A stretch of 64,000 bases of DNA from Cornus controversa (GCA_026545225.1 CM048850.1:25845797-25909796), one strand, 5' to 3'. Positions 1 to 12,841 are shown, counted from the stretch's first letter. Notes: a model not told the origin generated them from the letters alone. Program-made: numbers and translations.

Positions 1-1223
1 CATCTTTTCTCACCCTTTCGCTTTTGACGCGAACACTCCGTGCTTCCTGAGGCATAGAGGCCCGGTTACTCATGAAAAGGATCAAATTGATTTGCTTATT
101 CATCACTTTTTTCTTTTTCTTTTTTTTTTTTCATTGAAGTCAAGTATAACACATCATTGGTACTCATTCTCAAGAGATACTAATTAATATCAAGCATATG
201 TAACTCAATAACTCAAAACCAAAGTTAATACCCCACAAAATTATGCTAGTGTGTCTATGCATGTAAGGAAACTAAAATTAATCACCCCAAAACATGTTAT
301 TGCAAACCATGATTAAAACCACATAATTCAAACCACAGTTTTCAAAATTTTCAAACATACTCAAAAATTGCAAGTTAAGCACCTACATAAGGTATTAATC
401 CTTTGAATAATGTAAAAACATTCTATCTAAAAATAAAATAAAATAAAATAAAATAAATAAACTAAGAAAATAAAATAAAATAAAATCCTAATACAAAAAT
501 AATTTCACACAAATTTCCCCCCATATTGCATTAAATCAAACAAATAGGCATCGCCTCACCCCCAAACTTAAACTGTACATTGTCCTCAATGTACACCCAA
601 TCAAAGCATAGAGAAGAGTAAGAACGATGTTACCATGAATCCGGAGAGGTAGTGGCAAGAAAATATAGCAAACCAATAGTATGAAGGCAATGCAAGCACA
701 CCCCCAAACTTGGATGTTTCAACCTGTCAAAACAAACCACTATACCCCAAAGACCAAGTGAAATAGTCTGGGTGAAAATAAATATGAAATATAATTTTTT
801 TTTTGAAACTTAATAAAAAAAAATGAAAAATAAAATAAAGAAAACAAAATTAAAAATAAAAACACAAAAGATAGTTACCTCCGAAAAATCAAAGAGAAGG
901 TGGTGCCGAAGCATCTAAGTTAGAGCCGGAATGGAGCATCAAAATCAACCAACTAGCCCACAATCAATGTGCAATGTCCTCCCCCAAACTTGTAGCACAA
1001 AACTCCTCAAAGAAATCACCCCACTTCAAGAATTAATTCACACCTCTGGTGAAGAAGGAAATATGAAAAAGTTAAACTTTTAATGATGAAGGAGAATAAA
1101 AAGTTGGAATTGATGATCTTGATGGTGATGAATGATGATGATCAAGTAGTGTTATGAAAGATTTTTAGAGTGTATTTTGATGTTGGAGAGGCACAAAGAG
1201 GCACCAAAGCTTGAAATTTTGGG
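1..1223 (-). other. Non-coding 3' interior of A1
   Basis: This AT-rich stretch has no credible reading frame and aligns with 17208-18480 of A2. It repeats the word ccccaaactt (AAGTTTGGGG on the element strand) near 550, 705 and 980. The same word forms the polypurine tract next to the A2 3' LTR at 16515-16527. Simple aaaat tracts lie near 430-485 and 785-870. Confidence 0.6.
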
Positions 1224-1760
1224 TTAGAGGAAGTAGGGCATGAAAGAGGGTCTCAAAATAACACAAAAAGAACAAACTGGGCATTCAGGGGCTGGGGCGA
1301 TCGATCCCCCTAGGGCTGGGCGATCGATCGCCCAGCTGGTTGTCCTCCCAAGCTGAGAAAAATTGGGGGCGATCGATCCCCCCTTGCTTGGGCGATCGAT
1401 CCCCCCAACGGATGCCTGTGAAGCCTCCATCGCCCAAGGTCGACCGGGACGTGTATTTTTGGAGTCTCTATCGCCCAAGGTCGACTGAGAGCTCATTTTT
1501 TCACCCGTCTTGAGTCCAAATACCTCGGTACACCTCTTGGCATCCTCCGGAAGCAACTTATACATCAAAAACTCAAAGAAAAAACATTAAAATGCAACTA
1601 GAATTGAAAGAAACTAAAGAAAAACATAAACTAAAAATAAAAATAAAATAAAATAAAATAAAAATAAAAATAAAAGAAAACTAAAGAAATTAAAGGATAG
1701 AAATACATACTAATCCTACAATTTAACGTCCGTAGGAGACGGTCATCGACTTCAATTGAA
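1224..1760 (-). other. A1 region downstream of gag, with remnant of the Athila ORF2 start and a GC-rich palindrome cluster
   Basis: The minus-strand reading LLPEDAKRCTEVFGL (about 1510-1560) matches LLPEDAKGCTEVFGL in E4 (about 53335-53385), where it leads toward the Athila ORF-1-type domain. In A1 it runs instead into 1285-1475, which holds four copies of a gcgatcgatc palindrome and two tcgcccaaggtcgac words. The predicted peptide there is just translated repeat. A similar block is at 18525-18715 in A2. Not considered a functional protein. Confidence 0.55.
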
Positions 1761-1763
1761 AGT

Positions 1764-3609
1764 TCACCCAATGCCACATCTCTTGAGGAGATTTAATTTC
1801 GTCCCCCTCATATGATCATCACTTCCTTGTACCAAACCCAAAGAAATTGGAATGGTGTCATTGACTTTGAAAAACACATCTCTCTCCATTGAAGGAACAT
1901 GTTTCAATTTTACCCATGGAGGAGACTCTAATGATGGCATCGGAGGAGTACTAGAAAGAATAGGCAATGGCTCAATCGGAGTCCTCCAAGGTGGAGTATT
2001 TTTCATGGCCACTACATCAAGTAAATCATTCACCCCCTTAATGGACTTCTCAACATCATGTGATAGAGCAACTGGATCAACTTCTTCAACATAATCATCA
2101 AAGCCATCCATGAAGAAACAAGAAACAATCACTCTCATCTAGAGGATGTTGAATGACATTAAAAGTATTCAAGTTCACCTTAGGCTCATGAGAAATTTCA
2201 ACATTTGGACTCTTTGTCACCTCTTCTTCATCAAGCTTCTTCTCCCCTACCTTGTTGTCACTTATTTCTCCACTTCTAAGAGTGGTGATGGCTTGAAATT
2301 GTTCATGGTGTGGGTTGCTTGAAGAAAAAATATTGTCGAGGACATGAACCCCTCTTGGGTTGGCAACTGGTTGGCTTGGTAGTTTCCCCTCTTCTCTTCT
2401 ACTCACAGTATTGACAAGTTGTCCAAACTCTGATTCCAGTTTGGCAATCGATTGAGAGTGAGAATGTACCAATTGGGTAGTGGATTGAATTGTTGCTGCT
2501 GTAGCTTGCATTGTCTCTACAACAGAGTCAAGCTTCTCAAATTTTTCTAGGACAATTGTCATATTGTCTTCAATAGCAGAAATTCTTTGTGCCATAGGAA
2601 CTTGTTCTTGATATGATTGTGAAGGCACATAGTTCTGAGGCTGAAATGTGGGCTGAATTGCTGCCCCTTGCTCTTGTGGAAGATTGAAAAACTGCCCAAG
2701 TGAAGGACAATTATTCATATGGTGCATAGGACTCGAGCAAAAATCACATGGCTCAAAAATAGGAAGATATAAAGATTGATTAGGCACTTGACCAACCGCC
2801 ATAAATTGCACCACTCTCTGTGACACAGCATCCACAATGGTAGACATATCATCTATAGAACCAATCTTAAAAATATCACATGTCCTCCTTGTACTAGATG
2901 GTCTGCTCGAACGAGATGAAGACACATGTTGCAAAGAATTGTCACTGAGATTCTCGAACAAAGTCCATGCTTCATCTTCACTTTTTAACATAAAAGTGCC
3001 CCCACATGATGCATCCACCATCTGTCTATTTCCTTCTGTCAGCCCCTCATAGAAACACTGTACTAACTACCACTTTGGAACTTGGTGATGAGGACACTTC
3101 TTAAGAAGGTCCTTGAATCTCTCCCATGCCTCAAAAAATTGTTCCCCCTCAAATTGAGAGAAACCAGTGACAACACGTCTGAATTGATTGGTCCTCCCTA
3201 TCGAAAAATATTTCTTCAAGAACTCACTTTGCATTTGAGTCCATGTAGTGATAGAGCTCACCGATAGAGATCTGAACCAATACTTGGCCTTTTCCTTTAG
3301 AGAGAATGGAAAGAGTCGCATCCGAAAAGCATCTTCTGAGAAGTTATGAATTTTTGTTAATGAGCAAACTTCTAAAAATTCATCCAAGTGCTTGTACGGA
3401 TCCTCGTGAGTCAACCCAAAATAAGATGGCAACATATGAATGATACTGGGCTTGATCTCATAGTTCTGTGTTGTGACATTAGGCAATTGAAAATCAGTTG
3501 GTGAATTATAAGTCTCTGGGACATAGTAGTCTCTGATCAATCTCGCTTTTTCCAGAACAACATTAGGCACAATATTGTTGTCCTCATTATTACCATGCAC
3601 ACCATCCAT
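1764..3609 (-). pseudogene. gag: Athila-type gag of A1, with one nonsense codon and one frameshift
   Basis: Gag packages retrotransposon RNA into cytoplasmic particles. From the start MDGVHGNN (3609) the order is: an N-terminal region with YVPETYNSP, the retrotransposon gag domain (KEKAKYWFRSL, QFEGEQFFEAWERFKDLL), a zinc knuckle of form C-x2-C-x4-H-x4-C (CDFCSSPMHHMNNC), and a C-terminal helix rich in Q and S. Compared with A2, a CAG codon is TAG at 3067-3069; the frame is otherwise open to about 2100. A small insertion near 2120-2130 then shifts the frame. The C-terminal tail (NTPPWRTPIEPLP) is the linker that precedes RT in E4, and the last part (RDVFFKVN) resembles the integrase C-terminus. 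Confidence 0.85.
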
Positions 3610-3887
3610 GATATCAATATTCTCTTCTTCTTGCTCAATGGTATGGTGATTGAAGTACCGGAAAAGAAAAAAAAATAAAAAAATAAAAAAAATTAGGTTA
3701 GTAGCAAAAATAAAATTTCTAAACTAAAAAATGAAATAAAACTAATTAGTAATTGAAAAGAAAACAAAAAAAAAATAATAATAAAAAAATAAATAAATAA
3801 AAGAAAATTAAAAAAAATTAAAAATATTTCCTAAACTAAAAATCCAATTAGAACTAATTCTAAAAATCCAAACAATCAAATAGACAG

Positions 3888-3905
3888 TCCCCGGCAACGG
3901 CGCAA
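3888..3905 (-). promoter_or_regulatory. Primer binding site of A1 (tRNA-Asp)
   Basis: The element-strand sequence is one mismatch from TGGCGCCGTTGCCGGGGA, the complement of the 3' end of plant tRNA-Asp. It lies 5 bases inside the 5' LTR. A tRNA-Asp primer is typical of Athila and related Ty3/gypsy elements. It sets the element strand as minus. Confidence 0.85.
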
Positions 3906-3910
3906 AAAAT

Positions 3911-5342
3911 TGATTCGTGTGTAAGTGTGACTCAAAAAGTATATCAATTAAAAATTTCCACACTTCGCAATAGAACGAATTCCTTGTAGAATAGGGCTAT
4001 CGAAAGGGGTATCGTACCTCAGGGACTGTGGTCTGACTGAGTTGAATTGTTAGGACTAACTCTAATTAAATTTAAAAGAAATAAATTCTGATTTTTAATT
4101 CTAAATTAACTAATGAACCAATTGAACAAAAGCAAGAAAAACTAAGAAGTATAGAGAATATAAGATAAGTCTAGGGTAATTGATTTCACCACTAACTTCA
4201 CAATCAATGGTCAATCGAACTTACTATGGGGCATCATATCATGCATAAGTGGTGTCGGTGGCTACAAGCTCACCTCCATCCGTCAAGAAGATAACATATG
4301 ATTAAGGCTAAGTCATGGACTATCTTCGATTGGCATGAGCCATCTGCCTAACTACTCTAATCTAGGGTGCAGTATGGTTCATCTTCTCTAGGCATAATCC
4401 ATCAAAGCTTTTAATGATATATTCAGTGAAAACCATTGTCTAATAATCACTCTCATGATCATAGAAAACAAGAGGGATGAGTTCAATAACAACAATCAAG
4501 TATCTAAGACAAGATAAGAAATCATTGAAACTGAATTTAGAAGACTTTTATTGCTCAATTCTATAAGAAAAATCCTCTAAATCACACAATCTATGAATGA
4601 ATACAAAAATCCCCAATAATTAAAACAATCAAACCAGTGATGTTTAGTTAGGGTTCCATCAAAACCCTGGTGGCTGAACTAGCCGCTCATGATATGCCTT
4701 GTTCTCCAATGATTCTCTACTCCAAAAGCTCTTCAAAGCTGCTGCCAAGCCCCCCTCCATACAGCCCCAATTTGTCACTTGAAATAGCCAAAAGAATACA
4801 TCAAAGTCCTAATCCAATTAGGAATTAATTAGGTTTTCCCGCAGCACTAATCAGGTGGGTTTTTCCTGCTGACTTCGGCCCAACTTTTGACCCACTAGAA
4901 GTCCGATTTACGGAATTTTCGTGAAACACAAAAGTGTGCAGAATCAAATTTCGTTCAACCCAATGCGAGAATTAAGTCAATTTGAGGCTCATAAATAAGA
5001 CTTCTGGTCCATTTTCCAAAATGGGATTAAGACGGTATTATGCGCAGATTTGGGCTTCAGGCTCGAAACCTTCTTAAGCAGTTGTAATTCTCTTGGACCT
5101 CTTCCTTGGGCTGATTTGAGTTGCAATAAATGGTGCAATGGATCTCATTGATGTAGGCTTCATCTAACCATCTTGGATGTCATCTTTAAAAGCCCAAAAT
5201 CAAGGTTTCAACTGAAATAATCATTAAGGTCCTAAAAATACAGAAAACACTAAAATGAAGTAAAATCACAAAATACTCTATCACTAAGATAATAAAATAC
5301 ACAAGTTAAGAGGCTAGAATGCGTAACATTTAACGCCAATCA
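3911..5342 (-). repeat. 5' LTR of A1
   Basis: About 1432 bp bounded by tgattcg and gccaatca (TG...CA). Same family as LTRs at 11176, 15082, 21080, 48616 and 54004. The LTR ends at the junction with the interrupted element B LTR (5343). Confidence 0.92.
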
Positions 5343-7849
5343 ATCAATAAATCCACTTACTTCACATAAGTCACGTCACGTCACATAGTTTAACACAAAA
5401 ATCACATTATACTCGGAATTGAACTCACACGCACACCACACACATGATATGTACCGTAGTCCCACATCTTAATTCTTTTGGCTATTTTAGGCTACTAACC
5501 CGTCCAGTCACCACCCACTTGTGCAAGGTAGAGGACTTTCAACCCCAAGAGAACCCCTTCCTCTATAATTTTCTATGAGTCATTCCCGAGTATTCATTAC
5601 AAACACAAAATACTTCACCTTTTTGCACATACATTCGCACATTGGATGCATTGCACTCAATACATACCCTATATCCATTCTAGCATGTTATTCAACAATT
5701 GACAATGCCACAAGAACAAGCCTATTTCCCAAAACTTGGCTTTCATCATTTTTCCCAAAATTCTACACATGCCATACATATACCATTTTGCATATATAAT
5801 CAATTCATGCATTGTTACACATAAACCAATCTCTTCAATGCAAAAGAAACTCATTCATCTTTTTGTAAAACACAATTTTTAACCAAAAGGTTCATATATG
5901 CACTACATGTCACATAAGTCATAAACAACAATTCATGTAATTTAAATCATACATCAATTTAAATCAAAGATTATATCCCAAATTTCATTTAATCATAAGT
6001 AACATGAAATTAAATTTGCAATGAAAGACACAACGCACACCCCCTACCTCAATTTGGAGTGAGAACTCCAAAAATCTCCAATTTCATAAAAGTTGAAATG
6101 ATCACCATCTATTGCTATGCTGGAATGGTGTTACACGTCCTTGTGTATCTTAAGTCCAAGGAAAGTCGAATTTAAATTCAAGTCTCAAGCCCAACCCATC
6201 TTCAAGCCAATTAAACCAGCCCAATTAATTGATCCAAATCAAATCTCCAATTGGGTCAAGAAAAGTAAACCCAATTTATCTTTTCGGCCCACTGTTCGAG
6301 TCCAAGCCAAACACCACCCATAATGATTCCAAAATACTTGTCCAGCCCATAAATTTTAACTTGAGACCAACCATCAAGCCAAATTCATGGCTGCCCAAAC
6401 AAGACCCAACCATGGCAGCCCAATCATTTTCACTTAAGCAATCTTAGCCCCATTTATTTTTATGCAACCCAATTTCATGTTCAAGCTCCAAACAAAACAA
6501 AATGTGAGCCCAAACAATTTTTAATCCAACATTATGATCCATAACCGAATTCCAAACTAACTCAAGGAACCGATCCAGACATCTCCATCCTTACCACACC
6601 AAACATCCTTCAAAGACCCATTTCAAACAATGCACCATCTTCTACATAGCATCACCCATGCTGCCACCGTGACACAAATAACCCTTGCTGCGAGCTCAAC
6701 CCAGCTACCAGCCGAGCCTCTTTCAAGCCCGAGACCACAGTGTTCCACCACACCTCAGCCCATCGGAATTGCCACCGGCCAGCACCTACAGCCGAGCCAA
6801 CCACCAACCACCAACCAGCCAAGAGACCCACAAGTTTCACCCTTCTCGGCACCATCAATTTCCTCACCAAACAACCACCAAGGCAGCCCGAATAACCACC
6901 ATTCACCATTGATGTCGGCCACCAAAATTGGCTGTCCAAACAGCCGTGAGAACCAGTCCCACTGCCAAAAAACCATGAACAACCACCTGCTACTTCCACC
7001 ACTTTTGGCACCTCAAACAGCAACCAACATCCCTGCTAGTTGACCATCATGCCCTGCTGAACGGACCAACCAAACCCAGCCGAGTCCACCACCTCGGCAC
7101 ACCGCAACCCAGCCATGTCTCCACCTCACACCATCAGTGAACAGCCATCACCAACCACCAGCCGCTAGCTCTTCTTCTCTCTTGGCTTCGGGTCCTCCTT
7201 CTCTCCCTCTAACTCAAGCTTTCTCTCTCTAAAGCTCTCTTTCTCTCTCTCTCGGTTTCTCTTATTCTTCTCTCTCTTTTCTTTCTTTTCTCTTTTCTTT
7301 TTCTTCCCTTCTCAGCCGACAACCCATTGCTTAATCCTTATCTTTCTTTCTTTTCTCCTACTTTTTCTCCTCTCCACATGTTTCCCACACTATCTACATC
7401 CACATGTTATTATTATATATATGTATATAACATATACATAATACTGCATATTTTCAATACACATACATATACATAATGTAATACATATGCATATTATACC
7501 TCATACATATACATATACATATATGTATATAACTACACTTGCCCATCCACATATATATAAAAATATATATGTGCTCCTTACCTTTATAATTAAATAAATA
7601 AATAAAGAAAAATATTCCAACCATATATATATACATACATATGTCCACATATATATGGATATACCTCCTCCAACTACATATATATATAATCCCATATATA
7701 TATATATCCTCCATCTCTACATATATATATATAATTCCATATATATATATATATATCCACACCTTTTCAAAATTAATTAATTTGAAAAAAAAAAGAAACC
7801 CTGTCCAAAATTAGTCCGGAACCGGCCAAAAATAAAACCGGTCCTTACA
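5343..7849 (-). repeat. 3' LTR of element B, left end removed by A1
   Basis: Aligns along its length with 13828-15081 plus 22515-23752 and ends in ggtccttaca (TGTAAGGACC on the element strand). It holds the uninterrupted target site for A2: gacat at 6578-6582, where the other LTR has ggcat on each side of A2. Proline-rich reading frames around 6630-7043 come from compositional bias. A CT-rich tract (7190-7310) and a TA-rich tract (7395-7765) follow. Confidence 0.88.
7395..7765. repeat. TA-rich microsatellite in B 3' LTR
   Basis: Runs of ta, tatac and cata words. The corresponding tract in the other B LTR is at 23300-23665. Apparent tyrosine/isoleucine-rich peptides here are translated simple repeat. 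Confidence 0.85.
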
Positions 7850-7886
7850 ACCTTCCCACCTTCAAAAAATTTCGTCCTCGAAATTT
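7850..7886 (-). promoter_or_regulatory. Polypurine tract and chromovirus 3' motif of element B
   Basis: On the element strand a purine-rich run (GAAGGTGGGAAGG) abuts the LTR start TGTAAGG. It is preceded by AAATTTCGAGGACGAAATTT, a motif commonly found just before the polypurine tract of Tekay-type elements. Confidence 0.7.
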
Positions 7887-10800
7887 GTGTTCTCAATTCC
7901 ATCTTTGAATTTATGACTCACAAAAACTGAGGTGACTCGGGTTACCTGTCACCACTCTAAATCTCAAGAGTCATTCCAAACTGTACAACCATGAAGTTAA
8001 TCATACCTACGCAATACACAAGCATAAGTTCATCACCATTCACTTTACCAATTCACACACAAGCTCAAACTTGATTAAAACTTGTGAAAATCACACATTC
8101 ATCTTTCATTGATATCACAATTCATACACCTCGTAATCATAATCCAAGAACACTTATTTATATCAATTCTTCGCAAATACTCTCAAATCATTTCTGCTCA
8201 TCTCACATAAATCATTCCACTTGTGCCCTTTTTCAAGAAAATTCCATCTTCCATATACAATTCAACGTGTAGAATCAACACTTTCACCGATAATCATCAC
8301 TTTCTCTTTTCAGATACTCTAAGCGTTACTCTCGCAACACCCAACTCATAACATTCAAGTCCAACGCGATCAGTGCATCTTAATTACTTTAAAGTATTCT
8401 AATCATGGAATGATGTAGCTAAAGTGAGTGAACTACTCCAAGACAGTTGCAAATTGTATAGACAATTCCGAATGATCTCTGAACCCATGTACAATTCACT
8501 TCCACAGTCCTCCGAAGCACTCGCTTCCTAAAGTCCACAGTCTCTACCTCAAGACTTATCCAGTCTACCTCTATCACAAGTCTAAGGTAATCTCCTCGAC
8601 TAATCACATCAATCACTCACAGTGATACTTCCCTATTACCTGGGATCATCAATACTCGAAATCGTTCTATCATTGTCAAACAAGACTTTCAATCTGGCAT
8701 ACCATTCCTGGGCTTAGTCTAATATCTTGGGCATCTTCATAACATAAGTCACGTCAATCCAGTGCACATCACAAGTGAACTCACCAGCAAGATACATAAC
8801 CGTGCACTCGCCGATAAAAATCACATAAATAGTGTACTTGCCGCAGCAAGCTACATAATCTTGCCTAGTCTCATAGACTACAACCCGTTGGAATCCAATG
8901 TCAAGTCTATGATCTTACATCCCACTAGTTTATAGTCTTGCTATTCAAGAGGAGAACCATTTCTCATTTCATCCTTCACTCCAAGAAACTAGTTGATAGT
9001 TAGAGGGAAGTTCTCTCATATTAGCACTTCTTTAGATAACGCTTACCAATGAAAGTTTGAGGTCACCTACAATCACATACACCAAATTGGTGTACAACAC
9101 GGACTGCGTCTATTGCGTCCACCTCTCCCCTTCACGGTAAGAAATTATCCTTACTTCAGATACCATATGTTAGGATCCTCATCCATTACCACACTATGAT
9201 ACAACTGAATTAATCCTGTGCACATAACAGCACACCGCCTAGATCAAGGCACATAAGGAGTGCATTTGTCAAAATAAATCATATAGTCCTGTCCGTCTTC
9301 ATGGACTACAATCCATTGGCATTTAGTGCCAAGATTAGAGTTTTACATGTCCTTAACTTCACAATCTTCTTTCTCACAGAATGAATCCCACTTACCTATC
9401 CATTAACCCTAATGGACCCTTTTTGACCTCTCGAGTACCTATCCATTCTTTTCCAGCATCTCACTAAGCACCCCAAGATCCTAACTGATTTGTCTAGGCC
9501 CCACAATTCTCCTTACATATCATTCTGTAACAAATCATTATCCCTACATTTCGGTGTACCGAACTGCTGACTTCGATGCATCGCTCAAGTATCGTAACAA
9601 GTATCGAAAGCTACTGGATTTTCTATGGACACTTGGCCTCAAATCTTTGATGCATCGTTCTGTGCATTTCGACGCATCGTGGTGTTTCAATGCATCGTAA
9701 CAGGGATTTCGATGCACCGAAATTCCTCTGATGCAAATTCTTCAAAATTGGCCTCACATGATCCTAAGTTATCATTAATCATACAATAGCCATCTCAACA
9801 ACATCCAATCAATATAGTAGGGTCCCCACCATCCTTCATGAGTCTTAAACCATACATTCTCAAATAATCCAAACATCCCATTTTTTAAATGTGAAAATCA
9901 TCACCTGCTCACCGGCTCCAAGAATTAAGTCAATTCTGAGTCCTTATCCGACTATCTTAATAACACTTCATAGACACACTCTGTCTAGAATCCCGGTATC
10001 ACAATCTCACCGCTAGCCTTAGTCAATCAACTAACCTTTAATCGTTAATAATCCTGCAACTATTGCAACACTAATTGAATCACCAAACTCTCAGTTTGGA
10101 AAACTCCAAGGGAATTCATACCTTTTTCATCAACACTAGAATCCTATTCTCAAAGTCTATCATAACAAGTCTATTTCAACATCACCAATTAATTCAACTT
10201 CAACCCTCAACCTAAGGTTTGCCAATCCTTAAAGTTTAGGATTTCTAAATTGTAGTTACACGTCACTACTACCTATGTGACACAAAATGAAACACCCAAA
10301 TGCAATGTTCGATCACATGAGTCATATATACCACATAGCACATAACACGTAACATGTTAAATCAAATAAACACATACTATGCATGATATGACATATGATG
10401 CATCCACACAAATCAAAACCCTAGCCCTCAGGCTACAACCATGAAAATACCTCTGACCACATACAGTCTTGGTACTTCCTCTACCTGAGCAAACGTGTAA
10501 ACACGGTTCAGTCCTCCTAGTACATACACATACTAGAACACAAAATCTAGAATGGTTCAAACCAATCTACTCTTATCCACTGTACTCATTGGTAAACACC
10601 TACCAAATCTATCTACATCTATAGTCTAAGGCAACATCCTTGACTGTTTACACCAATCACTCTCACTGTCATCTCCCTACTATTGGGAATCCTTTATCCA
10701 TCGTCATCTAGACGAAACAACTCAACAACCACAAGAGCCGGCGTATTGTAAGAGAAGTGCTAATCCAAGAAAAATGTCTGATCAGACCATTTTTCCCAGT

Positions 10801-11170
10801 TAGCCCAACTCCGGCAACATGCCTTTCTTGCATCCTATCTCAGTCTCAATTGTCATCCTCAGCAATATACTTACCAACCATGTAACACAAGCCCCTAAAT
10901 ATCTATAAGGACTCAAATACTCGCAACCTTTCATGCGTTATCTCATCATTACTCACTAACAAAACTTAATCATGAAGTCAAAATTCTAACCTCAACCAAC
11001 TCTGGGAGTATTACCAAACGAAATTAGTTTCACACACCAATACCTTGATCTTTCATTATGATTGCTCAAACCGAGTTAATCATTCCACTATCATCCATAG
11101 GTAATCAAACCTATCGTTTAGACAACTATCAATCACTGTATATATCTCCAAATCAAGTGCAGATTTGACC
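7887..11170 (-). other. Non-coding interior of element B with diverged internal duplications
   Basis: No frame of any length was recognised as protein. Two modules recur. One has 'catagactacaacccgttgg' near 8875 and a related form near 9300. The other has 'caatcactcacagtgatac' near 8610 and a related form near 10655. A cluster of cgatgcatcg-like words lies at 9560-9730. These suggest tandem growth of non-coding sequence. Confidence 0.55.
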
Positions 11171-11175
11171 ATTTC

Positions 11176-12695
11176 TGATTCGTGTGTGAGTGTGACTGAA
11201 AAAGTATATCAATTAAAAATTTTCACACTTCGCAATAGAACGAATTCCTTGTAGAATAGGGCTATCGAAAGGGGTATCGTACCTCAGGGATTATGGTCTG
11301 ATGAGTTGGAACACGGAATTAATTCTAATTAAATTTATAAGAAAAGAATTCTGATTTTTAAACTAAATTAATTAAAAAGTAAAATAAAATAAATCAAAGA
11401 TAGATAGATAGTGAAGATAATATGAGAGAAATCTAGGATGTTTGACTTCACCACTAACTCCACAATCAATGGTCAACTGAATCAACTATAGGGGAATTAC
11501 ATCATGCATAAGTGGTGTCGGTGGCTACAAGCTCACCTTCATCCATCAAGAAGATAACATATGATTAAGGCTAAGCCATGGACTATCTTCGATTGGCATG
11601 GGCCATCTGCCTAACTACTCTAATCTAGGGTGCAGTATGGTTCATCTTCTCTAGGCATAATCCATCAAAGCTCATAACAATATATTCAGTGATTACCATT
11701 GTGTAATAATCTCTCTCATGATCACAGAAAATAAGAGAGATTGAGTTCAATAACAACAACTAAATATCTATGACAAGATAAGAAATCATTAAAACTGAAT
11801 TTACAAGACTTTTATTGCTTAGTTCTATAATAAGAATCCTCTGAATTACAAAATCTATGCATGTATATAAAGGTCCCCAATAATTAAAACAATCAAACCA
11901 TTGATGCTTTGTTAGGGCTACATCAAAACCTTAGTGGATGAACTAGCCGCTCATGGTAGAAGAAGAAGCTTCAACTGTTGAGGAAGAAGACATCATCTTT
12001 CTGAATTATGCGTATGACTTCGTTCTCCAATGGCTCTGCAAATATGTTTCTGTTATCTTCTTAGCCCTCTCAGACTCTCCAAGCTCTGTTCTCTCTGTCT
12101 CCTCTCTCTAAATTCAGCCTCCCAGTCTTCACTTTATTCCCCCAAGAGAATACACCAAAGTCCTAATCCAATTAGGAATAAATTAGGGTTTCCTGCAGCA
12201 CTAATCAGGTGGGTTTTTCCTGCTGACTTCGGCCCAACTTTTGACCCACTACAAGTCCGATTTACGGAATTTTTGTGAAATACAAAAGTGTGCAGAATCA
12301 AATTTTGTTTAAGCTACCTCGAAACTAATGTCGATTTCAGGCTCAAAAATAAGACTTGTGGTCCGTTTTTCAAAACGGGATTAAGATTGTATTATGCGCA
12401 AATTTGGGCTTCAGGCCCGAAACCTTCTTAAGCAGTTGTAATTCTCTTGGACCTCTTCCTTGGGCTGATTTTAGTTAAACTATGTAGTTCAATGGATCCA
12501 TTTGATGTAGGCTTCATCTAACCATCTTGCATGTCATCTTTAAAAGCTCAAAATCATGGTTTTAACTGAAATAATCATTAAGGTCCTGAAAATACAAAAA
12601 CACTAAAACGAAGTAAAATAACAAAATAATCTATCACTAAGAAAATAAAATACATAAGTTAAGAGGCTAGAATGCGTAAAATTCAACGCTGATCA
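11176..12695 (-). repeat. Solo LTR S1 of the A family
   Basis: A complete LTR (tgattcg...gctgatca, about 1520 bp) with no interior. It is flanked by a perfect 5-bp duplication atttc (11171-11175 and 12696-12700), so it was a full insertion later reduced by LTR-LTR recombination. Parts of its sequence resemble the LTR at 54004 more than those of A1 and A2. Orientation is inferred from the A1 and A2 LTRs. Confidence 0.92.
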
Positions 12696-12828
12696 ATTTC
12701 CCTATGTCCTTAGGTATTTGAACTTATGACCTTGACACCTTAGGTTTTTGAACCTAATGCTTTACTAACGATCCATAAATCCTCAAATCCTCAACCCTTA
12801 CCCGTCGCCCCTAGGTATTCCAACCTAG

Positions 12829-12841
12829 TGCTCTGATACCA
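12829..12841 (-). promoter_or_regulatory. Primer binding site of element B (tRNA-iMet)
   Basis: tgctctgatacca is the complement of TGGTATCAGAGCA, the common plant initiator-Met primer site. It lies 3 bases from the LTR start at 12845 and fixes the element strand as minus. Confidence 0.9.

Larger units (their letters stand above)
1..5342 (-). mobile_element. A1: non-autonomous Athila-type (Ty3/gypsy) element, left part outside window
   Basis: Reads on the minus strand: right (5') LTR 3911-5342, tRNA-Asp primer site 3888-3905, gag 3609-1764, then non-coding DNA to the window edge. Position 1 aligns with 17208 of the complete sister copy A2, so about 0.7 kb of interior plus the 3' LTR are missing. 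It is inserted in the left LTR of element B. The right flank 5343-5347 (atcaa) matches the uninterrupted site at 13828-13832 in the other B LTR; the matching duplication on the far side cannot be seen. No protease, reverse transcriptase, RNase H or integrase core remains. Confidence 0.88.

Noticed and set aside
5575-5854. Overlapping frames on both strands conserved at 14060-14339
   Set aside because: Conserved only because both lie in the two copies of the B LTR; no coding signature.
6630-7043. Proline-rich frames on both strands in the B LTR
   Set aside because: Compositional; frames are broken differently in the other LTR copy (22601-22968) and no domain is present.
7454-7762. Tyr/Ile-rich peptide of about 100 residues on the minus strand
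   Set aside because: Translated TA/CATA microsatellite; the same artefact appears at 23360-23548 and 56394-56765.
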